A stretch of DNA of 6,266 nucleotides, from contig JAGWNT010000138.1 of NCBI GenBank assembly GCA_028871195.1, positions 1 to 6,266 on the forward strand, in the 5' to 3' direction. The DNA is from REEB85 sp018971455. GTDB taxonomy: Bacteria > Pseudomonadota > Alphaproteobacteria > Acetobacterales > Acetobacteraceae. Every line of letters begins with the position of its first letter. Position 1 is the first letter of the stretch. The translations under genes and the position numbers were made by a program. Of the stretch, positions 5,747-6,266 are shown piece by piece. The notes under the pieces are model-generated. The model saw only the letters and a list, made by a program, of their open reading frames with translations, did not search any database and was not told the origin of the DNA.

Positions 5747-6266
5747 CAGCCCGCCGCCATGGCCGCGAGGGCGGCGCGCGCATCGAGCAGGGCCTGCGCC
5801 CGGGCGCGCCACGGGGCCATGGCGGCCGCGGCGGCCTTGTCGAGCCCGTCCAGCGCCGCCACCGCGCCGGCGAGATCGCCGGCATCGAGCCGCGTCCGGG
5901 CCGCTTCCAGCGGCACGCTGGCCGGCGGGCCGACCAGCACGTGGCCACCCTCGCGCACGGTGACCAGCCCGGCGACGCGCTGCCACATCCGCGCCGCGAA
6001 AGACAGGCCGGCGGTGGATGGCCGGCTTGCCGCCAGCGCCTGCGCGGCCACGGCGGGAAATTCCTGCCGCAGGCGCGCCGGCGTGGGCGGTGCCGCGGTG
6101 GCGAAACGGGCGAGGGCGGGCGGCGCGCCGGCGATCGCGCCGAGGGGTTCGCCGCCCGCCAGCGCGAGGCCCGCCTGGCGCAGCCGTGCGGCGCGCGCGC
6201 GCGCCGCGGCGGCCTGCGCCTCGTCGGCGGCGAGCCGGTTCTGCAGCGCCGCGACCGTGGCGGCGA
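5746..6266 (-). CDS. mic60: Mitofilin/Mic60-like membrane protein, C-terminal part (5' end outside window)
   Basis: The last 172 residues of a protein of the alphaproteobacterial mitofilin family (COG4223 type), reading in from the right edge. Family members have an N-terminal membrane anchor and periplasmic coiled coil (both outside the window) and shape the inner membrane or its contacts with the outer membrane. Visible here are an Ala/Arg/Gln-rich helix likely to be the end of the coiled coil, a GGEPLGAI segment followed by PPALARFA, a conserved-looking EFPAVA, then FAARMWQRVAGLVTVREG and a helical end with LDAGDLAGAVAALDGL. This C-terminal pattern, plus the immediate downstream hemY, is the basis for the call; this gene order is known from alphaproteobacterial heme loci with hemC and hemD further upstream. 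The stop TGA overlaps the hemY ATG (TGATG), so the two are probably translated as a coupled pair. The real start is not visible. Confidence 0.8.
   Translation of the reverse strand, partial: AATVAALQNRLAADEAQAAAARARAARLRQAGLALAGGEPLGAIAGAPPALARFATAAPPTPARLRQEFPAVAAQALAASRPSTAGLSFAARMWQRVAGLVTVREGGHVLVGPPASVPLEAARTRLDAGDLAGAVAALDGLDKAAAAAMAPWRARAQALLDARAALAAMAAG

Noticed and set aside
5747..5986. An 80-codon N-terminal extension of HemY
   Set aside because: The extension lies entirely within the Mic60-like gene in another frame and is Arg/Gly-rich; the ATG at 5746 begins the expected membrane segment.
1..6266. Search for mobile elements, CRISPR repeats, tRNA or rRNA genes and a defence-type system
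   Set aside because: I saw no transposase or integrase motifs, regularly spaced repeats, tRNA-like cloverleaf or rRNA sequence, and base composition looks even throughout; the genes are ordinary chromosomal ones.

Overview
The window is a gene-dense, very GC-rich stretch (roughly 70% by eye) of an alphaproteobacterial chromosome. Three markers support this. The first is the ChvG-type histidine kinase tail at the left edge. The second is the two-domain cold-shock protein type common in that class. The third is the mitofilin/Mic60-like gene coupled to hemY, an arrangement known from alphaproteobacterial heme loci. I cannot place it below class with confidence; Rhodospirillales-like or Hyphomicrobiales-like are both possible.

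Layout, left to right. The C-terminal 103 residues of a ChvG-like kinase end at 313 (+). They are followed by a chain of two tiny ORFs (313-426 and 438-461) leading into a SirB1-type transglutaminase-like/TPR protein (458-1285, +). An inverted repeat sits directly after that stop, then glutathione synthetase gshB (1438-2433, +). A 153-bp intergenic region with promoter-like elements, a short hairpin and a T-rich leader precedes a double cold-shock-domain protein (2587-3213, +). Kynureninase kynU (3224-4465, +) starts only 10 nt after it. A 33-nt convergent gap with a small hairpin separates kynU from the minus-strand block: hemY (4499-5746) and, upstream of it, the C-terminal 172 residues of a Mic60/mitofilin-like membrane protein (5746-6266, running off the right edge).

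How the genes work together. The left genes look like housekeeping or stress functions: envelope/acid sensing, thiol redox through glutathione, and RNA chaperoning. The cold-shock gene and kynU are packed like an operon, although no functional link between them is known to me. The right pair is the tail of a heme-locus operon: both genes encode inner-membrane proteins and are joined by a TGATG stop/start overlap.

I see no mobile element, CRISPR array, tRNA, rRNA or obvious novel multi-gene system. The points most worth a second look are small-scale: the duplicated translation start ahead of the SirB1-like gene, the leader of the cold-shock gene, the leaderless-looking cold-shock/kynU junction, and the intact four-cysteine knuckle at the C-terminus of HemY.
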